Positions 20,600-28,318 of a stretch of DNA of 28,318 bases are shown here, one piece after another. A program made the translations under genes and the position numbers. This DNA is from a virus. The notes under the pieces are model-generated. The model saw only the letters and a list, made by a program, of their open reading frames with translations, was not told the DNA's origin and ran no database searches. Numbering within the stretch: position 1 is the first letter of the stretch; each line of letters starts with the position of its first letter. Location: positions 1-28,318 of the IMG/VR virus record IMGVR_UViG_3300007539_000145. The stretch is one strand, 5' to 3'.

Positions 20600-20997
20600 T
20601 TATGTTTAGTAAAGATATGTTAATTGGAATTATTCTTGGTATGTCTAAAACTGACATTTACTTGGATAGAAATGATAAATCGCAGATTGGTTATAGAGTT
20701 AGGCTTAGAGTAAACCTTCGAGCAAACGCTGATTTTCTTTTGGCAATTCAGCGAAGTTTAGAACAACACCAAATAGGCTCAACCTATAAGGAAACTGAAC
20801 ATAAGAGTCGCCCTAAACCAATTCTTAGAATTGGTGGAATTAAAAACTTATATAAGTTATGTCTTTTGATTCCTGAGATTTTACCGGATTCAAAGGATGA
20901 ATGGGTAGTGTTTAGGAAAGCAGTAGATATTGTAGCCAATGATAGGCACTTACAACTAGACGGCTTGGAAGAATTATTTGAATTGAAAGGTGTTTGA
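20596..20997 (+). CDS. Degenerate single-domain LAGLIDADG-like protein
   Basis: This 133-residue protein has the shape of half a LAGLIDADG endonuclease. It opens with a helix, LIGIILGMSKTDIYLD, followed by strands RVRLRVNLRANADF, a helix FLLAIQRSLEQH, then GSTYKE, LRIGGIKNLYKLCLLIPE and a closing FRKAVDIV helix. In the LAGLIDADG position (LIGIILGMS) the catalytic acid is replaced by Met, so nuclease activity is unlikely; a DNA-binding role is more likely. AAGGATGA precedes ATG 20602, so the protein may start there. It is not inserted into another gene. A chance similarity is possible. Confidence 0.5.
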   Translation: MIMFSKDMLIGIILGMSKTDIYLDRNDKSQIGYRVRLRVNLRANADFLLAIQRSLEQHQIGSTYKETEHKSRPKPILRIGGIKNLYKLCLLIPEILPDSKDEWVVFRKAVDIVANDRHLQLDGLEELFELKGV

Positions 20998-21849
20998 ATG
21001 GGATTTACAACAATGGAGATAAAAAGACCAATACTTTTAACTGGCAAAACGGGTACAGGAAAAACAACTAAAGCAAAAGAATGGTTGCCAAATGCCGCAT
21101 TGTTTTATGCTAATAAAATGAGTATTAGAGAATTGGGTTCGATGTCAATAGAAAATGGTATAATCATAGAGGATATTCACATTAAACCGAAGAGAGATGA
21201 GATACTCAATGTACTTAGAAAGTATCGAGGACAGGTTGTAATTACTTCTATCAATGAAAAGTCAGTGCCTAAAGACATTAAGAGTATGTGCCAAATTAAA
21301 AGAGCAGGTTCAACTAAACATTTACTAAATGCTATTCAAGAAATAGCACCACGCTCCTGTGAGCCTTTGTCTATGGAACAAGATACTTACAGTTTAGTTT
21401 CAATGTATCTAAAAGAAACAGATAGAGACTTGATGGCAAAAATATTGAAATATAATAAACCATCTGATACCCAAATGCTTTCTTGGTTGGTTGAAAATAT
21501 GCACCCAAACAAAATAGTATTCATTGATAGTGTAGTAAAGCGTAGATGGCCTTTGTCTTATTTTTATGAGATGTTGGCATATACCCATAGTGGTAAAACA
21601 TTCGGGCAAGTATCAATGCCAAAGAGAGGCAAGTATTCACAGAAACCTAAACTAATCAAAAGGTTGGGAATTAAAAGTGGAGAAGAACGACTATTCAAGC
21701 AGTTTAAGAAAGACGAAGAGTTTGTAGAGTTTGCTAAAACTAAACTTAACAATGGTGATTGTCGAATACTTGGACTTGGAGAAAAGAGAAGAAGAAAAAA
21801 GACTGACCCAATAAGGGTTCAGCAAAAAACATTAGGTGATTACCTATGA
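20998..21849 (+). CDS. AAA+ ATPase with C-terminal PCNA-binding (PIP) box; clamp-loader large-subunit-like
   Basis: Walker A is GKTGTGKT (16-23) and Walker B is IIIEDI (55-60). The last eight residues, QKTLGDYL (276-283), match the PIP box Q-x-x-h-x-x-a-a and are placed exactly at the C-terminus, as in archaeal RFC large subunits. The preceding segment is basic (GEKRRRKKTDP). At 283 residues it is much shorter than cellular RfcL (about 450-500). The RFC small-subunit gene is at 22552 and the clamp at 25811, so it is probably the viral second loader subunit or another clamp-tethered ATPase. AAAGGTG precedes the ATG. Confidence 0.7.
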   Translation: MGFTTMEIKRPILLTGKTGTGKTTKAKEWLPNAALFYANKMSIRELGSMSIENGIIIEDIHIKPKRDEILNVLRKYRGQVVITSINEKSVPKDIKSMCQIKRAGSTKHLLNAIQEIAPRSCEPLSMEQDTYSLVSMYLKETDRDLMAKILKYNKPSDTQMLSWLVENMHPNKIVFIDSVVKRRWPLSYFYEMLAYTHSGKTFGQVSMPKRGKYSQKPKLIKRLGIKSGEERLFKQFKKDEEFVEFAKTKLNNGDCRILGLGEKRRRKKTDPIRVQQKTLGDYL

Positions 21850-22133
21850 GTAGAAATAAAAATAATAAAAAAAGAATTAGAGCGATTCTAGAAGAAGGGC
21901 CAAAAACAACAGGTCAAATTATGACAAGGTTGAAAGATGACGAATCTACTAGAGGAACAAGAAAGATTACTGTAAATGGTGAAATAATTGGATATAAGAA
22001 AGTTAAGCGTTCTAATAGGCGTTTAGATGCACCTACTATGAACCAATTATGTAACATTATGCGAAGTGTCGCAAATAAAGAAGGCTTTTGTAAAGAAACG
22101 AAGCAGGTAATTTGGGAATTAAAGGTGGAATAA
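21846..22133 (+). CDS. Small winged-helix-like protein
   Basis: It starts after AGGTGAT (21834-21840) and overlaps the ATPase gene by ATGA. Residues 9-30 (KRIRAILEEGPKTTGQIMTRL) look like the first helices of a winged helix, and the second half (APTMNQLCNIMRSVANKEGF) continues as helix followed by a strand (QVIWELKVE). It is basic overall. A DNA-binding regulator is likely, without further detail. Confidence 0.7.
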   Translation: MSRNKNNKKRIRAILEEGPKTTGQIMTRLKDDESTRGTRKITVNGEIIGYKKVKRSNRRLDAPTMNQLCNIMRSVANKEGFCKETKQVIWELKVE

Positions 22134-22135
22134 AT

Positions 22136-22549
22136 ATGGAAGAAGATTACGAAAAAATTAGAAGGATTTCATTGGGTCTTTTCTTTGTGGCAAATATTTG
22201 GCTTATGTTTTGGTATGTTGTTATTTATGATGATGGTTTGAGAGTAGATTGTTGGACAAGTAGTTACGGCAATACTTGGTGCGATGTCGAACAAAGAAAC
22301 TACGCAGCACTTCTTTTATTACCGTTAATATATTCAGTGGCTTTCCCCTTAGTCTATTGGATATTCTATTACCCATTGAAGTTTATTCAAGACTATACTA
22401 ATCTACTTAAGAACAGTAAAGAACAAGAGATTCGATATTTACCTATGCCAAATCTACCAATAGAAAAAGTAAGTGAGATTAAACATGAGACTCCAAATAT
22501 TGTAATCAAAAATATCAATGTAAAGGATGGAGTAATTACGGAGGAATAA
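22136..22549 (+). CDS. Membrane protein with two transmembrane segments
   Basis: The start at ATG 22136 follows GGTGGAATAAAT. It has two hydrophobic segments: about 11-30 (ISLGLFFVANIWLMFWYVVI) and about 57-80 (AALLLLPLIYSVAFPLVYWI). They are joined by a polar loop containing Cys39 and Cys49, which could form a disulfide on the outside. The C-terminal 55 residues are soluble. It is the only clear membrane protein in the window, so it might be a host-membrane modifier or take part in virion exit. It sits within the replication gene group and shares GGAGGAA with the RFC gene. Confidence 0.8.
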   Translation: MEEDYEKIRRISLGLFFVANIWLMFWYVVIYDDGLRVDCWTSSYGNTWCDVEQRNYAALLLLPLIYSVAFPLVYWIFYYPLKFIQDYTNLLKNSKEQEIRYLPMPNLPIEKVSEIKHETPNIVIKNINVKDGVITEE

Positions 22550-22551
22550 AT

Positions 22552-23466
22552 ATGTTATGGACAGAAAAATATAGACCAAAGAAGATAGGAGACATTGTAG
22601 GGCAAGAACATTTTGTTATGGATGCCGCTACTTGGATTGAAGAAAGAAATATGCCAAATGTATTATTGTTTGGTAATGCAGGAACAGGTAAAACTGCATC
22701 TGGAATTGCATTAGCAAGAGATATTTTAGGTGATTGTTTTAATGATAACTTTGTAGAAGTAAATGCTTCCGATGATAGGCGACTTGAAGTTGTAAGAACA
22801 ACAATTAAGAATGTAGCCCAAAGTGGAACAATAGGAGATGTTCCTTTCCGAGTAATTCTACTGGATGAATTGGGAGGAATGACGGTTGATGCCCAAAGTG
22901 CATTGAAGCGCATTATGGAAAGATATGCACATAATGTTCGTTTCATTATTACTTGTAATGACCGAAGTAAGATTATTCACCCACTACAAAGTCGGTGTGC
23001 TAATTATCATTTTAAGCCACTCACTAATGAAGTCATTCTTGATGTAATCAAATCAATGCTTCAAAAAGAGCAAGTAACTGTATTTGCAGATGATGAATTA
23101 GCAACATTCATATATGAGGTAGATGGAGACTTGCGTAGAGCGATAACCGAGATACAGGCGGCAAAGTCTTCCGGCTTCTCTTTATCGAAACAAATAGAAT
23201 CATCTCACAAAGAATACAATGAAATATTAATCGAAATTTTAAATAAAAATCCAAACAAAGCACTAGCAACCCTTCATAACATAATTTATGAAGGTAGAAG
23301 CGTTAAACAAATCTGTTTAGGTTTGCATAATGCTGTTATTGCTTCGGATGGCTTGGATAATGCTACCAAGTATAAACTGTTAAGAACAGTCGGAGAAAGC
23401 GAATACCGTTCAACTACCATGACTCCGAAAGTATTACTATCATGGATGGTTGGACAATTAATATAA
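22552..23466 (+). CDS. rfcS: Replication factor C small subunit (clamp loader)
   Basis: This AAA+ ATPase loads the PCNA-like clamp onto DNA. WTEKYRPK at the N-terminus is the RFC-box signature. Walker A is GNAGTGKT (41-48), followed by EVNASDDR. Walker B is ILLDELGG (102-109), with DELG in place of the usual DEAD/DExD. FIITCND is sensor 1 and LQSRC (145-149) is the SRC arginine-finger motif. At 304 residues it is close to archaeal RfcS (about 320). The C-terminal collar domain is helical. GGAGGAATAAAT precedes the start. Confidence 0.95.
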   Translation: MLWTEKYRPKKIGDIVGQEHFVMDAATWIEERNMPNVLLFGNAGTGKTASGIALARDILGDCFNDNFVEVNASDDRRLEVVRTTIKNVAQSGTIGDVPFRVILLDELGGMTVDAQSALKRIMERYAHNVRFIITCNDRSKIIHPLQSRCANYHFKPLTNEVILDVIKSMLQKEQVTVFADDELATFIYEVDGDLRRAITEIQAAKSSGFSLSKQIESSHKEYNEILIEILNKNPNKALATLHNIIYEGRSVKQICLGLHNAVIASDGLDNATKYKLLRTVGESEYRSTTMTPKVLLSWMVGQLI

Positions 23467-23482
23467 GGAAGGAAGTGAAAAT

Positions 23483-24706
23483 ATGTTAAGCGAAAAAATG
23501 CAAGCAGAAATAGAAAAGAGCGCACAATACCTGAAAATGACGGTAGAGGAAGCAACTGAGAAATATACGGAAATTTGTTCCGATAATAACATGGAAGTAA
23601 GTGATGATTTAGCAATAGGGCTATGGCGTTCATATGCGGCACAAGTTGTTCGACGGGCAAAGCAAGGCGAATCTCCAAAATCTACCGGAAGCAATTCTTT
23701 AGTAAAGAAATGTTTTGGTGTTTTTATTGCCTTAGAAGCACCAAGAGATATGATGTCTTGGAATCGCAATAAAGCAAAAGAAGAATACAACCGTGATTCG
23801 GATAATGCTTTGAATGAAGGACATGTAGCGGTTGCTACAAAGAATGCTTTAGGTAAATGGATGATTAGCCGTTATCATAATGGTGAATATCAAGAGCGAA
23901 TGGTCGCTGATTTACCCTCCGGTGCAGAAGAAATGCCGGATGGTGTAATGGTTATTCCTTTGGATAATACTAAAACATACATGAGTGGTGGAGATAACCG
24001 AAGTTATGGTAAGCCTTTGCCTTTGGAACAAATGCGAAGAACAGGTATTTTCTACGGAAGTGTAGATGGTGCTGATATGAAACGATATACTTTTTCATAT
24101 AAGAATGACGGTGGAGTAGCATTTACTCCCGATTGTTATGACTTTGTTCACTTTGTTGCAATTCCTTCAGATGATGGAAATAACCTTTATGGTATGACAA
24201 TGACAACAAAAGACAGTCTTATTCGTAATGCTGACTTAGACCCCGAAAACTCAGACTATCGAGATATGGGAGAAGTAGAATGGTTAAATGTTCTTAATGA
24301 AAACTTTGAAAGCCATATGGTTGAATTGGTAGAAATTGACCGAGCGCACATTACTCGACAAACACTACCTGCTAAAGACCGCTTCGTTATTACTGGTGGA
24401 ACAGTTTGTAATATGAATATGATGCCAACTTCAAATGGTAATCGCATTCTAAATATTACAGACTTGAATGCTGAATTCGATTATGATAATGAATCAAACA
24501 TGACTACTTGTTGGATTCCCGAACATCTAAATATTGACTTTGGTATCGGTTCTACTGTAATTGTTGTTGGTCGAACATCACAACGATTAGTTGATGGAGT
24601 TGCTGACCCTGTAACTATCAATGTTTCTTCTGTTCTTGTAACTGAAAAGCGTGGTGCGCCTATTGAAGTAGATGCTCCCGTTGAAGAATCATTTGATTGG
24701 TTTTGA
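23483..24706 (+). CDS. RPA-like single-stranded-DNA-binding protein
   Basis: This 407-residue protein has a helical N-terminal part (1-70) and then one or more β-barrel domains. The best pattern is near 275-395: DRFVITGGTVCNMN, TSNGNRILNITD, TTCWIPEHL, FGIGSTVIVVGRTSQR and VTINVSSVLV. This is the strand order and Gly spacing of an OB fold in archaeal RPA. The C-terminus is acidic and ends in aromatic residues (EVDAPVEESFDWF), like the acidic-aromatic tips of bacterial SSB and T7 gp2.5 that recruit partner proteins. It lies between clamp loader and clamp genes. AGGAAGGAAGTGA precedes the ATG. RPA assignment is likely but not certain. Confidence 0.75.
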   Translation: MLSEKMQAEIEKSAQYLKMTVEEATEKYTEICSDNNMEVSDDLAIGLWRSYAAQVVRRAKQGESPKSTGSNSLVKKCFGVFIALEAPRDMMSWNRNKAKEEYNRDSDNALNEGHVAVATKNALGKWMISRYHNGEYQERMVADLPSGAEEMPDGVMVIPLDNTKTYMSGGDNRSYGKPLPLEQMRRTGIFYGSVDGADMKRYTFSYKNDGGVAFTPDCYDFVHFVAIPSDDGNNLYGMTMTTKDSLIRNADLDPENSDYRDMGEVEWLNVLNENFESHMVELVEIDRAHITRQTLPAKDRFVITGGTVCNMNMMPTSNGNRILNITDLNAEFDYDNESNMTTCWIPEHLNIDFGIGSTVIVVGRTSQRLVDGVADPVTINVSSVLVTEKRGAPIEVDAPVEESFDWF

Positions 24707-24796
24707 TATTTAATTAGTAAAGTGCGTGTGTAGTCTTACACCAATGAATGTAGGCCAAAATGGGTGCAAAGCCCGTTCCTTAAAGGAGGAAAATAA
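24707..24796 (+). promoter_or_regulatory. Non-coding leader with hairpin and ribosome-binding site
   Basis: GTGTA (24728-24732) pairs with TACAC (24737-24741) around a GTCT loop. A short GGG/CCC pairing lies at 24762-24774. The strong site AGGAGGA (24784-24790) sits beside TTCC (24776-24779), which could partly mask it. An AT-rich TATTTAAT (near 24708-24715) may be a TATA box, so this may start a new transcript for the clamp and polymerase genes. Confidence 0.4.
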
Positions 24797-25063
24797 ATGA
24801 ATGATATTATAGAAGATAGATTTATTCTAAAGGGAGAAAGTTATATTGCAGATTTGCAAAAGGTTGATTTTCTAACTTGGAATGAAAATGATAAGATAGC
24901 AGAAACATACTTTGTTAAGTTTCATATTGGAGAAAAAGAAACAAGGTTTGTCTGTTCATCGAAGAAAGAATTACTCGGCATCATCAAGGCATGGTGTCAA
25001 GCGAATGGTAAAAATGTAGATATAAATGAAAATGATATAGGTGATTGGCTTGCTAGGGACTAA
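24797..25063 (+). CDS. Unknown protein, 88 residues
   Basis: It starts at ATG 24797 after AAAGGAGGAAAATAA, the best ribosome-binding site in this part of the window. The protein is α/β (RFILKGESYIADLQKVDFL, ETYFVKFHI) with one CSSKKELLGIIKAWC helix. It ends in a 23-base overlap with the RecA-like gene. No domain is recognised. Confidence 0.8.
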   Translation: MNDIIEDRFILKGESYIADLQKVDFLTWNENDKIAETYFVKFHIGEKETRFVCSSKKELLGIIKAWCQANGKNVDINENDIGDWLARD

Positions 25064-25814
25064 GAAAGAAAAAACGAATTTTAAAGAATTGATGGCTCAA
25101 AAAAGAGCGCAACGAAAAGCACGAATGGTATTAGGTATTTGGGGAGAACCCAAAACTGGAAAGACTGGAATTGCATTAGACTTCCCCGATAAGAACATTT
25201 ATGTTCTTGATTGGGATAGGGGTGTTGAATCAACTTGGTTTGAACACCATGATGCAACAGACCGAATCAATGTATATTGCCCAATTGTAATGCGAAAGGA
25301 CAACATTATGGATATTGATAAGAGCGAACAAAACTCTCTCGACTTCATTAACTTTGCTAAAGAACAAATGGCCGAAGGTGAAGACATTGTATTCGTCATG
25401 GATGGTGTTGATACTTGGCTTGATAGTTGTATTCTAAAGGTTAATCCTAACCCAAGAGTAGTTACCAAGATTATGCCATTTCAGTATGGTAATAGAAATA
25501 AGACTTTCTATTTCCTATTGGAAGCAATTTACCAATTGAATTGTGATGTAATTTATATTACTCACGAAACAGAGAAGTATGTTGATAATACCCCTGTTGG
25601 TGTGCAACCTGCTTGGAAAGATTGGGGCGGAAAACTTGAACAAGAGATTTATTGCTCAAAGAAGAAAGTAAAGAACGAGTTGCATTTCAGTGCTGAATTG
25701 ATTGGTTCAAGAACCAATGGTAATTTAGTTGGAAAGAAATGGACTGTGCGAGAAGGAACTCCCCCTAATATTCAATGGAACGGTGTTCCTGAATTAAGGG
25801 AGGGAAAGATTTGA
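25041..25814 (+). CDS. RecA-like P-loop ATPase (Sak4-type)
   Basis: Walker A is GEPKTGKT (35-42). YVLDWDRGVEST near 54-65 and Walker B IVFVMDG (116-122) follow. The order and size (257 residues) match single-domain RecA-core ATPases of phages, such as Sak4 recombinases and AAA_24 proteins, which act in recombination and repair. The N-terminus is basic (KRAQRKAR). The start is uncertain: GTG 25041, or TTG 25050 after AGGTGAT. It lies between RPA and clamp genes, consistent with DNA repair. The exact family was not verified. Confidence 0.75.
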   Translation: MIGLLGTKKEKTNFKELMAQKRAQRKARMVLGIWGEPKTGKTGIALDFPDKNIYVLDWDRGVESTWFEHHDATDRINVYCPIVMRKDNIMDIDKSEQNSLDFINFAKEQMAEGEDIVFVMDGVDTWLDSCILKVNPNPRVVTKIMPFQYGNRNKTFYFLLEAIYQLNCDVIYITHETEKYVDNTPVGVQPAWKDWGGKLEQEIYCSKKKVKNELHFSAELIGSRTNGNLVGKKWTVREGTPPNIQWNGVPELREGKI

Positions 25815-26578
25815 AGTTTGTTGTAAATAACAAAGAAATGGAGAAAGCATTAACAGATATTCAAGGAAAAGGAAAGTATCTAGGTAATGGAGGACTTGGC
25901 TCATCTAAGATGGGTTCTTACTTTTACATGACACTTAATGATAATTCTTTGGAGATATGGAACGGAGATGCTACATTTGGAATGAACATTACATTAACAG
26001 TAGAAGGTGTAACGAATGGTTCTTTTATTGGTGATGCTAATTTTATTATTCCTTACTTGAAAAAGTTTGGTGAAAGTGTATTCTTTGAGAGTGGAGACTT
26101 TTTGAAATTGACTTCTGGAACAAAGAAGGCTTCTCTACCTATGGTGGTTAATCATCCAAACATGGATGCTATCTCCCGTATTAGAGAAATGGTAAAGCAC
26201 ATTTCATATGAAGAAGCATTAGACAAACTTTGGTCTTTTGGTTCAAAAACCTTTGAAGGTGCATTTCAATTAAATAGTGATATTTTTAATGAAGCAATAA
26301 GTCTTTGTGAATTAGTTAAGAGTGGAGTTTACAAACTAAACTATCTCGGAGGTAATGTAACCTTTTCAAGTAGAGCAAACGCTTCAAATCAATATGAACA
26401 AACAATTCAATTAGCATCAGCGATAGGAGAAGACGCAACGCTTGAATATTCAGGCCCGCTACATAACTTCTTTGAAAAAGGACAGACTCTTAACTTTTAT
26501 GTGAAAGATGAATTCCCTTTAGTTATTGTAGCCAATAACAGAATGATATTAAAAGCCCCGTATTCGGGAGGAAATTAA
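25811..26578 (+). CDS. pcn: PCNA-like sliding clamp
   Basis: The clamp encircles DNA and tethers the polymerase and ligase. At 255 residues the protein has the length of archaeal PCNA (about 245-250). The start is TTG 25811 after GGGAGGGA. Recognisable parts are the central linker region and the C-terminal strands (QTLNFYVKDEFPLVIVANNRMILKAPY), which match the closing DxPLxI...LAP pattern of PCNA. The rest is divergent. It is directly upstream of the polymerase gene, and a PIP-box protein and RFC small subunit are encoded nearby. Confidence 0.85.
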   Translation: MKFVVNNKEMEKALTDIQGKGKYLGNGGLGSSKMGSYFYMTLNDNSLEIWNGDATFGMNITLTVEGVTNGSFIGDANFIIPYLKKFGESVFFESGDFLKLTSGTKKASLPMVVNHPNMDAISRIREMVKHISYEEALDKLWSFGSKTFEGAFQLNSDIFNEAISLCELVKSGVYKLNYLGGNVTFSSRANASNQYEQTIQLASAIGEDATLEYSGPLHNFFEKGQTLNFYVKDEFPLVIVANNRMILKAPYSGGN

Positions 26579-26579
26579 A

Positions 26580-28217
26580 ATGATAATTAGTAAATGTATA
26601 GATGAAAAGCATATTTACACAGCATGGAGAGAAAACGGAGAAAGAAAGTTTAAACTTGAAGCACATGAGCCATACTTCTTTATTGAGGATGATGAGTTTG
26701 AGTTTGAAAGTTACACTGTAAAGAAATACATTTCCCGTTCTTTCAAGTATGAGAAGGGGGATTGGGTTTCTCTTCAAGGAAAGTCTTTGAAGAAAGTTAT
26801 TGTTGAACAAGCAACGGACATTTACAAGGCTCGTAAAATGTGGAATAAAACATATGAAGCAGATGTTTCTTTTGGCTTTCGATATGCAATTGATAAATTA
26901 GATAAATTGCCGGAGTTTGAAATGCGTAAATGGTATTGGGATATGGAATGGCAACAAGGTGGAGAACACCATGATAAGATTACAGTTATAGTTGCTTATG
27001 ATAACTATGATAAAAAATATTATCAATGGGCTTGGTTTCCTAATTATGAAGGTGATGAAGAATTATATTTTCGTAATGAAAAAGATATGATTGAATCCTT
27101 CATTAATGTTATGATAGATAAAGACCCCGATATGTTAATAGCATGGTTTGGGCTTAAGTTCGATTTGCCTAAATTACTTGAAAGGTGCTGTGCATTGGGA
27201 ATCAACCCTATGCGTATGTCTCCAATTAACCGCATAGACGGGGTTAAAAAGACCGGCAACGGCTTTACTTTCAGTAAGGCTGAAAGTGGATTCTCCCCGA
27301 TACAACAGCCATTAGGGGGTCGCATAACCCTCAATTTAGACCTTGCCTTTGAGCGACAATGGAATGATTCACAAAGAGGAACATTACCATCAATGAGTCT
27401 TGAGTTTGTATCTCAAACATTATTCGGTGAAGGTAAATCAAAGGAAACTATTTTTGAAGACCCGAATGAGTTTTACCGTAGAGGTTGGCTTGAAGATACA
27501 GAAGCCTATTTAAAATATGCTTTAATAGATGTTGAATTGCTTGTGAGAATAGATGAAACAAACTTTTGTAGCGAAGCGATTATTGCACTACAACGATTGC
27601 TTGTTGCACCGTTTGAAGCGTGTTTTTATGCTAGCCATATGGGTTCTATTTACTTTATGCGTAATGCTGATTGGATTTGTAAGACTGGAAGTAAAGTGGA
27701 TAAAAGAGAAACTTATGACGGTGCTATGATTTACGACCCGCTTAGTGAAGGAACAAACGGATTACATTTGAATGTAGCGGCTTTTGATTTTGCCGGTCTT
27801 TATCCATCAATGATGATTGCTCGCAATATCTCTTTTGAAACTAAAAGTGAAGAACCTACGGAGTTTGCAGTTAATATCGCAACTCCAAGAGACTTTAGCC
27901 CTGTAACAAGAAAGCACATGTTGTATTACAAAACAGATAAATTGGGCTTATTGCCAAGAGCAGTTCTCGAATTGAAAGAGTTGCGAAATGAATATAAGCG
28001 TCTTATGCGAGATGCAAGAGAGGCCGGAAACGATTCGGAAGTAGTTAAATGGAATAATAATCAAATGGCTGTAAAGCGATTAATGGCATCTTTTTATGGC
28101 ATTGTTGCGTTTCAAGGATTTGGTTGGGCTGATGTTAATTTAGCCGCAAGCATTACTGCAAGTGCAAGAGAAGCAATTAGATTAGCAGCATTTAAAGCGA
28201 AGGAGATGGAAGCATGA
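26580..28217 (+). CDS. polB: Family-B DNA polymerase, N-terminal part, ends before motif C
   Basis: The 545 residues cover the exonuclease and the first half of the polymerase domain. ExoI is WDMEW (Asp121, Glu123). ExoII is WFGLKFDLP (Asp195). ExoIII is YALID (Tyr313, Asp317). Motif A is DFAGLYPS (403-410). Motif B is QMAVKRLMASFYG (495-507), with Lys499 and Tyr506 but Ala503 in place of the usual Asn. Motif C (YxDTD), which carries a second catalytic Asp, and the thumb are absent. The gene stops at 28217, some 38 residues after motif B, right where motif C should follow. GGGAGGAAATT precedes the ATG. Its TGA overlaps the next ATG (28214). Either the polymerase is split in two genes or it is interrupted. 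A second part would be expected beyond the window. Confidence 0.93.
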   Translation: MIISKCIDEKHIYTAWRENGERKFKLEAHEPYFFIEDDEFEFESYTVKKYISRSFKYEKGDWVSLQGKSLKKVIVEQATDIYKARKMWNKTYEADVSFGFRYAIDKLDKLPEFEMRKWYWDMEWQQGGEHHDKITVIVAYDNYDKKYYQWAWFPNYEGDEELYFRNEKDMIESFINVMIDKDPDMLIAWFGLKFDLPKLLERCCALGINPMRMSPINRIDGVKKTGNGFTFSKAESGFSPIQQPLGGRITLNLDLAFERQWNDSQRGTLPSMSLEFVSQTLFGEGKSKETIFEDPNEFYRRGWLEDTEAYLKYALIDVELLVRIDETNFCSEAIIALQRLLVAPFEACFYASHMGSIYFMRNADWICKTGSKVDKRETYDGAMIYDPLSEGTNGLHLNVAAFDFAGLYPSMMIARNISFETKSEEPTEFAVNIATPRDFSPVTRKHMLYYKTDKLGLLPRAVLELKELRNEYKRLMRDAREAGNDSEVVKWNNNQMAVKRLMASFYGIVAFQGFGWADVNLAASITASAREAIRLAAFKAKEMEA

Positions 28218-28318
28218 AAGAATGTGTGATATGTAATGAACAATTTGAGCCATCAAGAAATAACAGAATTACTGCGAAGTATTGTGGTAAGAGATGTAAG
28301 CAAAATGCTGAAAATATA
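28214..28318 (+). CDS. Zinc-finger protein, partial at window end
   Basis: Only the first 35 residues are in the window. ATG 28214 overlaps the polymerase stop (ATGA), and GAAGGAGATGGAAG precedes it. The sequence opens with CVICNEQFEPSRNN and then YCGKRCKQNA, the C2C2 knuckle often found at the start of HNH-type or other homing endonucleases and related phage proteins. It would fit a mobile gene lodged between two polymerase halves. No nuclease motif can be seen because the window ends. Confidence 0.65.
   Translation, partial: MKECVICNEQFEPSRNNRITAKYCGKRCKQNAENI

Noticed and set aside
1445-27334. Minus-strand open frames throughout the window
   Set aside because: Each lies opposite a convincing + strand gene, lacks a ribosome-binding site and shows no recognisable protein pattern.
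28200-28230. Simple frameshift error ending the polymerase gene
   Set aside because: The stop lies in a neat ATGA junction with a ribosome-binding site and a new zinc-finger protein, which looks like a real gene boundary. It cannot be fully excluded without reads.

Overview
The window looks like part of the genome of a tailed-virus-like DNA virus of a marine archaeon. It is AT-rich, every recognised gene is on the + strand, and many small genes overlap by four bases (ATGA). The replication genes are of archaeal/eukaryotic type: family-B DNA polymerase, a PCNA-like clamp, an RFC small subunit, a second AAA+ protein ending in a PCNA-binding peptide, an RPA-like ssDNA-binding protein and an ATP-dependent DNA ligase. 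There is also a TFB-like transcription factor. Ribosome-binding sites of the GGAGGTGAT type precede many starts. The combination fits viruses of uncultured marine Euryarchaeota (magroviruses of Marine Group II) best, but this rests on gene content only; no search was run.

Layout. 1-1487 is mostly non-coding: ATGAGATG repeats, an operator-like palindrome before a TATA box, one unknown protein gene, a GC-rich hairpin terminator, a second TATA box, tRNA-Leu(UAA) and an 82-nt candidate structured RNA. 1488-4067 holds a UvrD-like helicase and a possible zinc-binding protein. 4096-7447 is a run of very small accessory genes, preceded by a leader that can fold as a three-way junction. The run ends with a 66-residue ThiS/MoaD-like ubiquitin-fold protein with a C-terminal Gly-Gly and a strong hairpin. 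7461-15740 holds a B12-type ribonucleotide reductase, a TFB-like factor, a minimal E1-like ThiF protein, a SANT/Myb-type DNA-binding protein, a JAMM metalloprotease, a GroES-like co-chaperonin and a MazG-like protein. 15737-24706 holds a group I chaperonin (GroEL), a PC4-like protein, DNA ligase, a probable histone-fold protein, a degenerate LAGLIDADG-like protein, the clamp-loader genes and RPA. 24797-28318 holds a RecA-like ATPase, the clamp and a DNA polymerase gene that stops just before motif C, followed at once by a small zinc-finger ORF that runs off the window.

How the genes may work together. The polymerase, clamp, loaders, RPA, ligase, helicase and RecA-like ATPase form a nearly self-sufficient replisome and repair set, fed by the reductase and MazG. 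TFB, PC4, SANT and histone-fold proteins could redirect transcription or organise DNA. GroES/GroEL could fold virion or replication proteins. The most unusual set is the ubiquitin-like protein, its E1-like activator and a JAMM protease. These are the minimal parts of archaeal sampylation, which needs no E2, so the virus may carry its own protein-tagging and untagging, or sulfur-transfer, system.

A second theme is translational coupling. Several unrelated small proteins end in Glu-Glu-Glu because the end of the gene also serves as the purine-rich initiation region of the overlapping next gene. An identical 18-base signal occurs three times.
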